Source: Geosiphon pyriformis (lineage: Eukaryota; Glomeromycota; Glomeromycetes; Archaeosporales; Geosiphonaceae). From it: a stretch of DNA of 64,000 nt. How positions within the stretch are numbered: position 1 is the stretch's first letter; each line of letters opens with the position of its first letter. This document shows positions 45,530-57,323 of this stretch, in pieces. The notes beneath the pieces were generated by a model. That model had not been told where the DNA came from. It was given only the letters and a program-made list of their open reading frames with translations, and did no database searches. Made by a program: the position numbers and the translations under genes. The stretch is from positions 538,180-602,179 of the forward strand of contig JAAOMT010000299.1 of NCBI GenBank assembly GCA_016748015.1, in the 5' to 3' direction.

Positions 45530-47080
45530 AATTATTTATATTTGCCACAACAATCAGAAGAATACTATGAAGCATACAACAAAAATGATTTAGACTTTAT
45601 TGAACTCAATTTTTTGCTCTTCTGCTTAATTTGCTTCTCCATTAAAAAACAATTCAGTAGACAATTTTAAAACTTTTGGAACTGGTTCTTGAACAAGCAT
45701 TTAGCTAAAATCTATATAGTCTATACAACCTATTTCTTTGATTAAGCTTATTTTGAAGACAACTTTGAAAAAAGAAACAACAGTATCAATTAGCTTTTAT
45801 ATTTCACAACTTTTGAATAACAGCCTCTTAATTCTGAATATCTAAATCATTAAATTCATATTTGGATTGCTGCTTCATTAGCTAGCAAAAACACTCTTTA
45901 AAACAAAAGAAAAAAGCTATCAAACTGCTCTTGTTTTTAATCTCTTTTCAAGTAAATCAAAACATTCTACACAAACAGTTATTTCTGAACCAATGGCTCA
46001 AGACCCTATACAACAAAACATTTTAATTGTCCTTCAAGGCATACAAATTGCTTTAGGGTAAAGAAATAATATCCCATTACTATTATTTAGAGACGATATA
46101 TAAGATCTAATTGAATGATTGAATGACTTTGAAAGAGCTGCCACAGCTAACTAATATAATAATGAATACAAATTTCAAATTGTTGGTGGCTATCTTCAAA
46201 GCTCTTCTGCTATTTGGTTCTTACAAAAAACCAATACCAATGCTCAACAAAGAATTATTAAATGGGCACCAACAAATATTGGAAAAGACAACATTTCTTT
46301 TACTATCTGGTTTGAAATGAAATTTAGAACTCTTATCTTAATATCCAAATAACACATGGAATTAGAAAAAAAAACCCAAAATTCTGGTGAAGTTGTAACT
46401 AAATATGCCAAAGCAATCAGAAAGTTAATTAAGCAAGTAGACTTTGAAAAAAACTAGACAAAAGAACAGAAAACTCACTCCTTTACAAAAGGATTGAAAA
46501 CTGATTTTTTATATGCTCTTTGGCCTCTCCTGGCCCTAAAAAACAATCTCACAATGGACATGGTCATTGAACTTGCCCAATGAATTGAAAACAACCAAAA
46601 AATGCATTTGGAATTCACACTTCTAGTTTTTGCTTTTGCTCCTGTTATGGCCCTTGTTTTCTAAATGGCTGTGCCTCTTTTGCTGCCCAAACTTAAGACC
46701 CAAATGAACAGTTGATAGACAGACTTACAGCTAATCTTGTCTGGTTATTAAAACCTTTAGCCTAAGCAGTCAGAAATAATTAACAACCACAAAAACCCAG
46801 ATTTGAACTCTATTTTAATCAAACCCAACAACCCTTTTATCAAAGACAGCAAAATCATGACCCATCTGTGTGCTATTACTGTGGATTAACTGGACACTTT
46901 TCTAGAAATTGCAACAATTTTCCATTGCCTCTTCTAGTTTCTAAAAACAATAACAATTAAACTAACAGAATCATTAATAACAATACTCTTAATTAAAAAC
47001 CCAATCATGCCAACATCAATTTTTTTGGAGAGAATTTCCTAGTTAAAACCACTATTTATTAGCCTTTAAACTAGTAGGTG
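45530..47080 (+). pseudogene. G4 Gag remnant with CCHC knuckle
   Basis: Aligns with G2 Gag in order, with many stops: a region like the N-terminal part (45540-45790), the capsid core (about 46000-46310), a TKYAKAIRKLIK segment (about 46395-46440), and a knuckle CYYCGLTGHFSRNC (about 46872-46912) that keeps all four zinc ligands. An Asn-rich tail follows. Confidence 0.8.
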
Positions 47081-47160
47081 TATCTTCAAAGGGTAAAAGT
47101 GCAAGCCAACCAGAAAAAAACCTTTTTTACACTTTTAATCTAACTGATGATGACCATGAC

Positions 47161-48360
47161 ATGAATAAACTAGCAATCAACACTTCTGAATCAACAAAAA
47201 AAAAAGCCAAGGTTGATTTTGTTCTAGATTCAAAAAAAGCATCTACATTAACTGCTGATAACAATAAGCCACCAAAGACTAAAGTTTTTAAAAATTCTCC
47301 AAAATTGGAACTCACAAAGATAGTACAAAAATCTGGTCCTTATTCTGTTGTTAAAAATTTCATAGAAACTCCAGCATACATTACATTTGGCCAACTAATA
47401 ACTTATTCATAGTTCAGAAAAAAATTTTGCAAATCATTGATTTTAAAAAAGAAGACACCAAAAACCAATAAACACCATTGCCAAGCTAGACTCACTAACA
47501 ACAGCAATGTTACTTTTCTGATTTGCAAAGCCCAAATGGCTGGTTACTTTACTGATTTAATTCTAAACAGTAAATTATTTGTTAGTATAATTGTCAAATA
47601 CTTTCTGAAAGCCATTAGAAGAAAAATTGATAAATCTTTCACTCAGCCTATGACCAATGTACATGGTGACAAAAAAAAAGGCCTGAGCATAGCCAAAGCT
47701 GTTTCTGTTCATATTAATGGCATCAGCATTAAAACTAATATGGAAGTATTTAAAGTAAAAGAGTACATCATAATTATTGGCAATAAGTGGCTCAAGAAAG
47801 CCAAAGCATTACTTGACTATAAACTTTGTAAGCTAACTATTAGATGTGATAAAAAGCCTATTATAGTTAAGTGCTATTATTGGACAACTCCTTCAATACC
47901 CAAGCAAAACCAAAAAAAAGAACAATCAGATAAATTAGATAATGATAAAAGTGATGAAAAAAAAGATCAAGAAGAACAAAAAAAAACTGTTGAACTTACC
48001 TATACTATCTTTACCAGCAATGACAAACTACTGAACAATATTAAAGCTGACAAAGAAGAAATCATGATAAATGGCAAGCTAATCTGCTGGCTCTACTATA
48101 ATATCCTCAAAAAAACTTTTGATAAAAAACCTGGCAAGAAAGCAAAATACAGTTATTAGTAGTATGGCTTTTGTGTTAAGTGTTAATGCAATAAACCTTT
48201 GTATTCTTCTAGTGATGAATACAGGTCCTGCCTGATTTATTACAAAAATTGGGAGCCAATTAGTTTGATATTTAGAGAAGAACTAAAAAAAGTACAGAAG
48301 TTCTTTAAGAATAAACCACCTAAAATCTAATTACTAATTGTAGAACAAAGAGAACCTTCT
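47161..48360 (+). pseudogene. G4 protease remnant
   Basis: Matches G2 42886-41700. The catalytic triad is lost: LDSGSSVSVI of G2 reads LNSKLFVSII here (about 47557-47590). A stop at 47410 and one near 48157 break the frame. The acidic linker has become Lys-rich through E-to-K changes. The Cys-rich module is partly readable near 48170-48240. Confidence 0.82.
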
Positions 48361-48499
48361 TTTGAAGAAAGAAAAGTGGACATTGAAAATCTGTTGGCTA
48401 GAAACAGTCCAGTTATTTCAAAAAAAGGTAATATCTCTAAATGAACCCATGTAATACAACACACTATTACCATAAAAGAAACTCATCTCATCTATTTGA

Positions 48500-49760
48500 A
48501 GCCTTATTAATCCAATCAACACAATAATAAGTTCATCAAAAAAGAGATAAACCAGATGAAAAATCTTGAATTCATACAAAAAACCAAGAGTAAATAGGCT
48601 TTCCCAGTTGTAGTAATATTCAAAAAAAGTGGAATTCTACACTTCTATGTTGATTACTGCCAATTAAATGCCATCACTATAAGAAACATATATCTATTCT
48701 CCAAAATTGATGCAATGCTAGATAAATTCAATAGTGCTGCTTTTTTCTCAACTATTGACTTAACTGCTGAATTCTAGCAAGTAAAAATGAATCTGAAAAG
48801 CAGAAAAAAAACTGCCTTTATTACCAAGTATGGCACCTATAAATTCACAGTTATGCCTTTTGGTTTCACTAATGCTTCTCCCATTTTTCAATGCTTAATA
48901 GACAAAGTATTTAAATCAGTAAAAAAAAACTTTGTTCTAATCTACTTAGACAACATAATGATATACTCAAAAATCTGGAATAAACATTTTAAACACTTGT
49001 AAAAAGTTTTTGACCTGCTCAGAAATGCTGGCCTTAAGATCAACTTAATCAAATCTTTCTTTGGATAACAATCCATTCAATTCTTTGGTCACCTTATTAC
49101 AAAAAATGGAATCTTTCTTGACCTAGCTAAAGTTGAAAAAGTTCAAAACATTAGACAACCAATAAATATTTCTGAACTATGCTTTTTCTTTGGTTTGGCT
49201 TCTTACTATCACAAATTTATCAAGAATTTCTCCAAAATAGCCTTTCTTTTTAATTAGCTACTTAGGAAAAATGTCAATTATTATTGGAGCACTTATTAAC
49301 AAAAAGCTTTTGAAATTTTGAAAGAAAAACTTGTTACTAAACCAATTTTCAAGCAACCTGATCTGGACCAACTTTTCATTCTTTATACTAATACATCTGG
49401 CTATAGACTTGATGCTGTCCTTTCACAAAAAAATGAAAATGACAGAGAACATGTTATAGCATATGTCAGTAGATCTCTTACACCAGCAGAAAAAAACTAT
49501 TTAGTAACTGAACAAGAATGCTTAGCAGTAGTTTGGGCTACTAATTACTGAAATTAATATTTTCTTGGTGTAAAATTCTTAATAATAACAAATTATCAAG
49601 TCTTGGTTTGACTGCACAATAAAAAAAAGCTGGAACACAAATGAATAACTCACTGAATATTCTATTTGGATGAATTTAACTATAATATTCAACACCATAA
49701 AGAAGCAAATTATCAAAATATCAACACTTTCTCTAAACTTACCATCTAGTAACAGTACAA
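48500..49760 (+). pseudogene. G4 reverse transcriptase and RNase H remnant
   Basis: RT blocks are readable: FYVDYCQLNAITI (about 48640), FSTIDLTAEF (about 48745), TVMPFGFTNAS (about 48850) and LIYLDNIMIYS (about 48935-48970), where the second catalytic Asp of YLDD is Asn. RNase H follows at 49318-49551 (YTNTSGYRLDAVLSQK, with Asn for the first Asp). Inactive on several counts. Confidence 0.85.
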
Positions 49761-49904
49761 GTTTCTCAAACTAACTCACCTTAATTATTAGTAACTTCTC
49801 TTTTGACAAACACAATAATAGACTTGGACAATTACTCTGCCTTAATAAAATTTTTGGGTAAAGAACAATACCCATTAGAATACACTTGACAGCAAAAAGA
49901 ATAT

Positions 49905-50393
49905 TTGCACAAACAATTAAATTTTTATTTAATTCACCAAAACCAATTATATAAAAGAAACAAAAAAAATCCTAATCACTTTCAAAGAGTTATCAGGTTT
50001 GAAGAAAGAGAAATTGTAATATACAACATACACACTAACTCATTAGCCAGACACTTTGGAAAAACAAAAACAATTCAGAAAACTTTAGCTCACTATTATT
50101 GGTTTACCATAGGAAAAAATATTGCTGAATACATCCAAACCTGTGACATCTGCCAAAAAAGAGGCAAACCCAATTGCAAAAAAGATATCTATCCAATCTC
50201 TGTTGGTTAACCATTTGACAGAATTGGTATAGATGTTGTTGGATCTTTAACAATAACTCCTGATAAAAACAGATATATTATTATAACTACTGACTATCTT
50301 ACAAAATTGGTAAAAGCAAGAGCTACTCCAAACTAAACAGCAGTCTCAATAGCCAATTTTATTTATAAAGATATTATCTGCTATTATGGCTGC
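49905..50393 (+). pseudogene. G4 integrase remnant, N-terminal part
   Basis: Zinc site (YNIHTNSLARHFGK, CDICQKRGK) and the first core block RIGIDVVGSLTI (about 50222-50255). Cut at 50393 by the insertion at 50394-51794 and resumed at 51795. Confidence 0.82.
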
Positions 50394-51794
50394 TATTACT
50401 GGAAGATTTTCACACTTTTCAATACAAAAATTACAACACATACAATGAAAATTAACATCAAAATCATGTGAAAAAGACTTACATCATTGCACTTAATCAA
50501 CAAATTCAGCTGGCAATCTGAAAATAAATGATCAGCAATCAATCTAATTACAACAAAGAAATATGGCACAATCCAACAGTTTAACTAAGTTGAATACAAA
50601 GAAATCTTGGCAAACTAAGAAACACCAATGGAAATGAATGATTGATGCATGTAATCAGATAACAACAGACTTTGTTATGTTTCAAAATTCTTATATGTTT
50701 TTATTGGAACAATCTAACATTCCAGATTCTTGATCAATGATTAAAAGTAGTTACCAAAAAATGTAATCAATTAATCTACTTTTGATTATATTGATCATAA
50801 TCACAATTGGTATCATTGATTTACAATCAATGTTCTAGATCCAGCCATCTAAAAACTGATCATCTAAATTACTAGCTTTTGGATAAATAATAGACCAAGT
50901 AAGTTCATCATAAATTGATTAATTAAATGTATATAAATAATTGATGTATTTTAAATAGTTTTAATATAGTATATAGATCTGATGTAATTTAGTTATATAT
51001 ACAGCCTCTCTGTTAGCTCAGGAAAGTATTAGTTCAATACTGAGCCAATTCTTTGCTATAGTTTTATAGTAAGCAGTTAGTTTTTTCCTCTACCTCTTAC
51101 TCTTTCTTTCTTTTTTTCTATGCTCTAAATACTTGTCATTACAATCTTAAGTATGCCTTCCTATATTCTTTATCACCATTTGAAATCACGTTATCTATAA
51201 CTTTTTACTTACTTGTTAACAAAATTATCAAGCTTTCTATTACTTTTGATCTTCCAAATTATGTGTTATCACCATTTTACATTAAGTTTTGTTTCACCAA
51301 ACAAGTTGTTAAAATATTAAAATAAGTAATAAAGTATCATGTTGTTAGAGAGTGGTCTCAACAATAAAAAGTTAAATCTATTTCAGTTATGTTTTACTCC
51401 TACAATTTTTATAATTTTTATAACTTTGTTTTTAAAGCAGACATTTGAACACTACACTCTTTCGACAACTAATTAAAAGAATTCTGGTTACAATTTTCTT
51501 AAGTAGTTTTGGTTTCTCTTTATTACTGGTTGCATTTCTAATACATATAAAGAGATGTAACTTTTCTTTCCCCTTTAAAATACCTAAGACTGGTTCTTGC
51601 CCAAAAACAAATAATAATAACAATACTTTCTCTTACTTTTAATGACTTTATTATATACCTTTTTTTGCTCTCCCACTTATTAAAATAGTTCATACACCCA
51701 TGATATGCTATAGTTTGTAGCATAATTATAGTAATGTGTATTACCAGTTGAGCTAATAAATGTTTTCTAATACCAATAAAAACCACTGATAATA
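50394..51794. mobile_element. 1,401-bp insertion in the G4 integrase, solo-LTR-like
   Basis: The G4 integrase frame stops at CTGC (50390-50393) and resumes at CTGC (51795-51798), a 4-bp duplication like those of the Gypsy elements here. The insert begins TATTACTGG and ends CCACTGATAATA, which reads as decayed TGTTA..TAACA ends. No coding frame of note is inside. Length and ends fit a solo LTR of another Gypsy family, but no second copy is in the window, so the class is uncertain. Confidence 0.55.
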
Positions 51795-52480
51795 CTGCCC
51801 TAAAAAACTTTTATCTAATAGAAAAAGAGCTTTTCTTAGTACTTTGATTAAAAAACTTTGTAGAAAAATGAGAATACATCATAAACTTTCTTCTTTTTAT
51901 CACCCTCAAACAAATAACTTAGTAGAACATTTTAATAGAACACTATGTGAAACTCTAGCCAAAACCAGTGAAGAAACAAACTTATAAGACAAAATACTGT
52001 CTTCAGCTTTGTTTGCTTATAGAACTGTGAATCATAACATAACAAGTTATAAATCTTTTTATTTGCTCTATGGACACATAACAATACTACTAATAGAAAC
52101 TAACATTGAGACAATACTCTTTGAAGAAATTACAATAGGAAATTACAAAAACATTTTGCAAAAAAGACTTGATACCATTCTTGACTCTTTGGTAGAAGCA
52201 TGAATAATTGTTTTTGAAAAGATAAAACAGTTCCAAAAAAAGCTTAAAAAAAAACCTATAAAACACTTTCTTTAAGTATTGGTAATTTGGTATTGGAATA
52301 CTGTTTAAACAAAGACAATGTCTATGGTAATAAATTTTTTAGCCAGTAGAAAGAACTCTTTATAGTCAACAAAGTTTTAAACAATGGTTCTTATATTTTT
52401 CAAGATTAATCCAGAACAATCTTCAATGATTGTTCTGTTCACAGTACACAATTCAAGAAATATCATAAACAACCTGATTG
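51795..52480 (+). pseudogene. G4 integrase remnant, C-terminal part
   Basis: Resumes at the LLSDRG block (NFYLIEKELFLVL in a shifted frame, about 51807-51845), then YHPQTNNLVEHFNRTLCETL (about 51898-51957), keeping the Glu, then FAYRTVNHNITSYKSFYLLY. Heavily decayed tail to about 52510. Confidence 0.78.
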
Positions 52481-52573
52481 GTTGTCTGTTGTGGTAATAC
52501 CGACCCAAATAATCAACAAAAATCAAGTATAAATAAATGCACCATTCCCAAAACAAAGGTATTTTCAATCAAC

Positions 52574-53230
52574 ATGAACAATTATTTTCTGGATTAAAAC
52601 ATTCAAAATGCCTTCTATACTCTCCATAAGTATTGGATCAAAAACTATCCAAATGCTACTCTGACCATTGGAAAACAGACCACCATAACTGATAACAATG
52701 GAACACATACTGTTATTAGACCAAAGAAAACTACTACCAGAAGAGAAAAAATTGGTAACAAAATGGATAAATATCTGTTGGAAAGTATAACAGCAGCTAT
52801 ACTCTCACCTTTCAGCACAATTAGAAAAACACTCCAAGAAATCTTATTCATAGACAAAAACTTGTCATATGAAAGGCAATTAGAACTTTATAGTTACCTT
52901 GGTAAAATTATAGAGAATATGAAACTCATGAAGAAAACAACTTCAGAGATACAGGCAGAAATTTTGGGCATTATATGGTTAGATGTTCCAAGAGTTTTAA
53001 CTATTGCTAGAAGAGCCAAAACTTTAATACAAAGATTTGGTCTCTTGGATACAAAACTCATTTTGCCTTAAGTGTTATATACCTTATCCACAAAAAACTT
53101 TAACAAACTAGTTAGCTTTGAGTTAAACAAAACCCTTCAACTAGATTACACCATAAATAGCTTAATTTCACCAGAGTTCAATTTTTTTAAAAAGGATGAT
53201 GTTATGATTGAAACTTATACTTCTTATTAA
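52574..53230 (+). pseudogene. G4 third ORF (ORF3), same length as in G2
   Basis: ATG 52574 to TAA 53228-53230, 218 codons, exactly the G2 length, without indels relative to it. One or more in-frame stops (for example near 52595 and at 53069-53071). The conserved blocks MDKYLLESITAAIL and VPRVLTIARRAKTLIQRFG are almost unchanged although the rest of G4 is badly eroded. The last 31 nt are in the LTR. Confidence 0.68.
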
Positions 53231-53913
53231 TTATTACATATATTAGCCACTGATGTCATATAAATTAGCCACTTTATTTTTAGAAAGTGATCATTGATCT
53301 GATTAATGACCTAACCATTGATCTGATTAATGACCTGATCATTGACTTAATCATTGACCTAATCATTGACCTGATCATTGACTACTTTTGATAGCTATAT
53401 AAGTAATAAGTCTTTTAGCTGTAGAAAAGCATATAGAAATCAAGAAAATAAAATAAATAAAATAACAACTTTTATCTCAATCTTTCTTTTATTGCTAATT
53501 TCTCTTTTCTTACCTTCAAGTATCTGAACATCTTGGGATAAAAGATCACTTGTTGGTTATTCTTTACCTTTTTCCTGAAATGTGTAATTGCAGCATTTAA
53601 AGATTATTGAATAAAACATGATTGAAGAATACATCTGATATCTGATATTGAATTCTAAGAGTGTTGACATGAGGCATAGAATTATATTAAGCATGATTAT
53701 TTATTGACAGTACAGACTATTTCTCTACTTTCAAATTTCTGGTTATTCTTTGAAAAGTACAGCAACTGAGATATTTTATAAGACTGATCTCACATATTGA
53801 ATCCTTATTTATTCAATTTGCTCTTTGAAATTGAATTCCCTTTGATTCCTCTTATTACCCTACAATCCTGTTTTTCCTTGCTATCTGTTAGTTTATTACT
53901 CCAACTCGTAACA
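53200..53913 (+). repeat. G4 3' LTR
   Basis: TGTTATGATTGAAAC..CTCGTAACA, 714 bp, with the 12-bp array at 53289-53383. It is followed by ATAT at 53914-53917, the target duplication of G4. Confidence 0.88.
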
Positions 53914-53917
53914 ATAT

Positions 53918-54420
53918 CATTGGTTAAAGACTTTATAATAAAAGAATAAATAATTAACACAATATATTTATTGAGTAGTAGTTCTAATAGAATGTCTTTG
54001 GTTATTAATTTAGTTTGGAATTTTACTAAGGATCACAGATTTATTATATAGTTACTGACTATTAAGCTATATGTACATTATAAAAAAAGTGGTTTTTTAT
54101 TATAAAATAGATTCATAATATCAACCAAATCTGATTTGGTTTCCTTGTAATCTCTAAATTTGATTTTTGATTTTAATATTAGACTAGGTGTTTATATTTG
54201 TTTTGATTTGTATCCTTATTTATCTGATATACAATTTGGCTTTTTGTGTGACTTTCTTATTGTTAGTGGTTTAAGTGTTTAGTGTTGTTTTAATTGGTTC
54301 AAGTAACTAATCACATATAGAAAATGCATAAGCCATATTTAATATAAGAGATTGATTTTTATAATCTTAGATAGTAATTAGGCTTTACTTATTAAATATT
54401 TAATAAAAAAATATATATAT
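53918..54420 (+). mobile_element. 3' tail of a LINE, probably the rest of LINE-A
   Basis: From about 54225 it matches the LINE-C end: GTGTGACTTTCTTATTG, GTTTAGTGTTGTTTTAATTGG and ACATATAGAAAATGCATAAG (compare about 63725-63810), followed by an A-rich tail. It directly follows the G4 target duplication, so it should be the other half of LINE-A. However, about 1.7 kb of ORF2 found in LINE-C after the RT is absent, so a deletion must be assumed, or this is a separate truncated copy. Confidence 0.6.
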
Positions 54421-54559
54421 ATTATTATTATTTTTGCTTTTAAAAAAATTTTAATATTGTTAATATTATAATTAATATTTTAAAAAAAATTATATTTAAT
54501 AAAAAACTCTAATTATTAATATTATTTTAAGTATTTATTTTATTTATTATAAATTTTGT

Positions 54560-56770
54560 CAATCTGGTTCTAAAAAAAGCCATCTCAGATAAACAGTTCT
54601 TATATTTAGTGTTGGCTGTTCTTTATCCTATTGTTAGCTATAGAACACAATTTAGTTTTGTTTCAGTTGGTGTATGTAACAAGTGGAATGCTTTGATTTG
54701 TGAAAGCTTGAAGTCCAAGTCAGGTCTCCCTATCAATTTTTCTAGTGATATGATCTACCACCCTTTATTTTATGATTTGAAATTTTTTGTCCAACTTTAG
54801 TCTAAGAATAAAGTGGCTTTCCTTATTAGCTTTGTGAATTCTGGTGAAATTTTAAGTTGTTTGTTTGCTCACAGATCTCATGACTTGCAAGTTTTGTATT
54901 GGCATCTTGTTTATCCTTTAAGTTTTTCTGTTTATATTTGGATTAGTTTATTTGATAACTTTTTGGCAAACATGATTCATATTCTTCTAGAGTGCAATTT
55001 GTTCTTGAATGGCTCTTTTAACAGTTTTTTTTATTTTTGTGATGGGGTGCCCATGTCTGCTGTTCTTGGTGAGCTGAAATTTTTTAAGTATCTTCTTTCT
55101 CTTCAGAGATATGGCATTGCCTTTGTGGATCAACTTCATAATCATCATGGTGCTGTTTATAATTGGTACACTTTCAAATGGTAGAAGAAATTGGACCTCT
55201 ACAGCCCACTTCTGAGTGGTTTAAGCTTTCTACTGCATTTCTTGATAACATGATTTCTTCTCCTACACATCCTACTATTTTGAATGATATTAGTCTTCTG
55301 AGTATTCTTAAGTCATGCAACTTTGGCTTTGTTTGTGATCAGTTTTCTTGGATTGTTTTTGGCAGTTTTTTAGTATATACAGATAGGTTTCTGAAAAATC
55401 TGAGTACAGTTAACAAGAAGACTGGTGCTGTGGTTTTTTTTGAAGACATTAATTTGGGTTTGGATGTAGATGTTTTAGGTTTGATGTCATCTATCTTAAT
55501 GGAAATATAGGCTATTGCATTGGTTTTGGAGTGTGTTCCCCCTTTTAGCTCTGTTTGCTTGTTTTCAGATAGTTAATCTGCTTTGGATGCTTGTAAGTCA
55601 GAATTGGGTCTGATGTCCCCAGACTTTTACAATCAATACTGGGTTGAATGTTAACATATTGTTAATGTTGTTTGCAGTAAGAATTTAAGGGTCTTCTGGT
55701 TCAAGATAAAAGGCCACTTCAGTATTTTGGAGAATGAGCATACTGATGCCATTTCTTTCTCTAATTGGTATCTTCCTCTATATTTAAATAAACACTTTTT
55801 GGTAGCTAATGGTTGTATGATTTCCGACAACTTTAGATACTTTGTTTGCAATGTTTTTTGTTTCATTTGTTGTACTTATTAAGAAGTTGGTTCTGGTTCC
55901 ACATTTTTAAATGGTAATCTGCATTCTGATGTTGATTGGCTTAGCTTTTTGTTAGTATGACATCCTGATTTGCACATGGCCACCAGTTTTACTAACAGGC
56001 CTACTGCTTTTGCATGCACTTATTTTATGAAAGCTTTGCATTATTGGCTGCCTGTTGTTGTTTAGAAGTGACTTTATAACCAACATTACTCTAGTGTATT
56101 GTGTTTGTATTGTGGTATTGTGAAGGTGTCAGATTATGTTTTTTCTTGTAACATTGATGGTTCTACTCATCTTCAGATATTAGATACCTTTATAGCTTTT
56201 TGAAAGACTCTTTCTAGTCTCTCTTATTTTTTATCATATGTGTTACAGCTGTTATCATTCAGTGTTTCTAATGTTTTTGTCTCTATGATTTTTTTTAAGG
56301 ATTTTGTTTTTGATGATTGGCTTTGTAAGACTATCTCTGTTTTCCATGATCTCAAGATTGCTAGTTTAAAGATTATTGAGTTTGTGCATTTTTTCTGTCT
56401 TGCTTTTAGGAACAATGTCTGATTGATTTGGATTAAACATTGTGCATACATGAAAAAGTATGGTCTGATCTTTTTAGATAGGTCAGTTCTTGTTTTGGTT
56501 TTTGGTTTGGCTATGGGTTATTGGCTGATGTGATTAAATTGCTTGGCATTACTAAAGCATTTGGTGTTCACTTTGGTTTTTATAGGCATTGTTTATTTTT
56601 TTTAGATATTGGTAATTCTGTTTCAGTTTATATAGCTGAATAATGTTATTTTAATCGGCTTGAGTAGCTGGTTGTGTGTAAAAAATGCATAATTCACACT
56701 TAGTATAAATTATTTCCTTAATGTATAGTTCTAGACAGTATTTGGACTTTACTCATAAAGTGTAAAAAAA
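54560..56770 (+). mobile_element. LINE-B: 5'-truncated LINE copy
   Basis: Homologous to LINE-C from about 61660 to its end. It starts in the middle of ORF2 without a 5' part, as expected for incomplete target-primed reverse transcription, and ends GTGTGTAAAAAATGCATAATTC with an A-run at about 56763. Coding traces: SYRTQFSFVSVGVCNKWNAL (54645-54705), HRSHDLQVLYWHLVYP (about 54870-54915), an RNase H region (about 55390-55700, MDGF-type Asp read as YTDRF) and a zinc-finger-like end (CLYCGIVKVSDYVFSC, about 56105-56150). Confidence 0.82.
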
Positions 56771-57149
56771 AAAAATTTATAAATAATTTTTTTTTTATAA
56801 AAAAACAAATTGGTATTTTTGATAAAATTGATATTAATTTTAAAATAAAATAATATATTTAATAAATTTAATAATAATATGGTTAATAATAATCAAAATT
56901 TTTATTAGTAAAAAATAATAATTTTTAAAAGCTTTAAATCTTAAATTTTAAATAAAACTGCTATATAATTGGCCAGTTTGGTTTTTAATAATAATAATTT
57001 AATTGTAATTATGTAAAAAATAGTTGTTTTAAATAAGTTTTTTTTTGTAAATTTATTAAATTTAGTTTTAACTAGTATTATCAAAAAATTTTATTTTTTA
57101 AATTGTTATTAATATTATTTTGCAATTTTATTGTTGATAAAAATTAAAA
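56771..57149. other. AT-rich tail and junction between LINE-B and LINE-C
   Basis: A-runs and TTTAATAAT-type sequence with no frame. It includes the poly-A-like tail of LINE-B. A similar AT-rich stretch (54421-54559) separates the LINE-A tail from LINE-B. Confidence 0.6.
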
Positions 57150-57323
57150 AATATAAAAAACTTTTTTCTCTCGTTCATTCCAAATTTCCAAAAAAGAGCC
57201 AAAATAATTTTTTGAGAGAAGTTTTTTCTGTTTTTCATCATTCAGTACACTAATTCCAAACCATTTGTGCTTGATTATGAGGCCATCATTGGCTTTAGTA
57301 TTGCAGTTTTAAACAGGTCTATT

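Larger units (their letters stand above)
17029..53913 (+). mobile_element. G4: decayed Ty3/Gypsy element, split by the G2/G1/G3 nest
   Basis: The ends are TGTTAT..GTAACA, flanked by ATAT at 17025-17028 and 53914-53917, a 4-bp target duplication. The 5' LTR is 17029-17534 plus 45334-45472, the internal region 45473-53199, and the 3' LTR 53200-53913. It is the same family as G2 in opposite orientation, and its proteins match G2 almost residue for residue apart from many D-to-N, E-to-K, P-to-S, Q-to-stop and W-to-stop changes. Its integrase is also split by another insertion (50394-51794). Confidence 0.85.

Noticed and set aside
45473..53199. Classic repeat-induced point mutation with CpA preference
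   Set aside because: In the stretch compared by hand, C-to-T changes occur in all contexts and many CpA sites are intact. A broader process is more likely, pending full counts.
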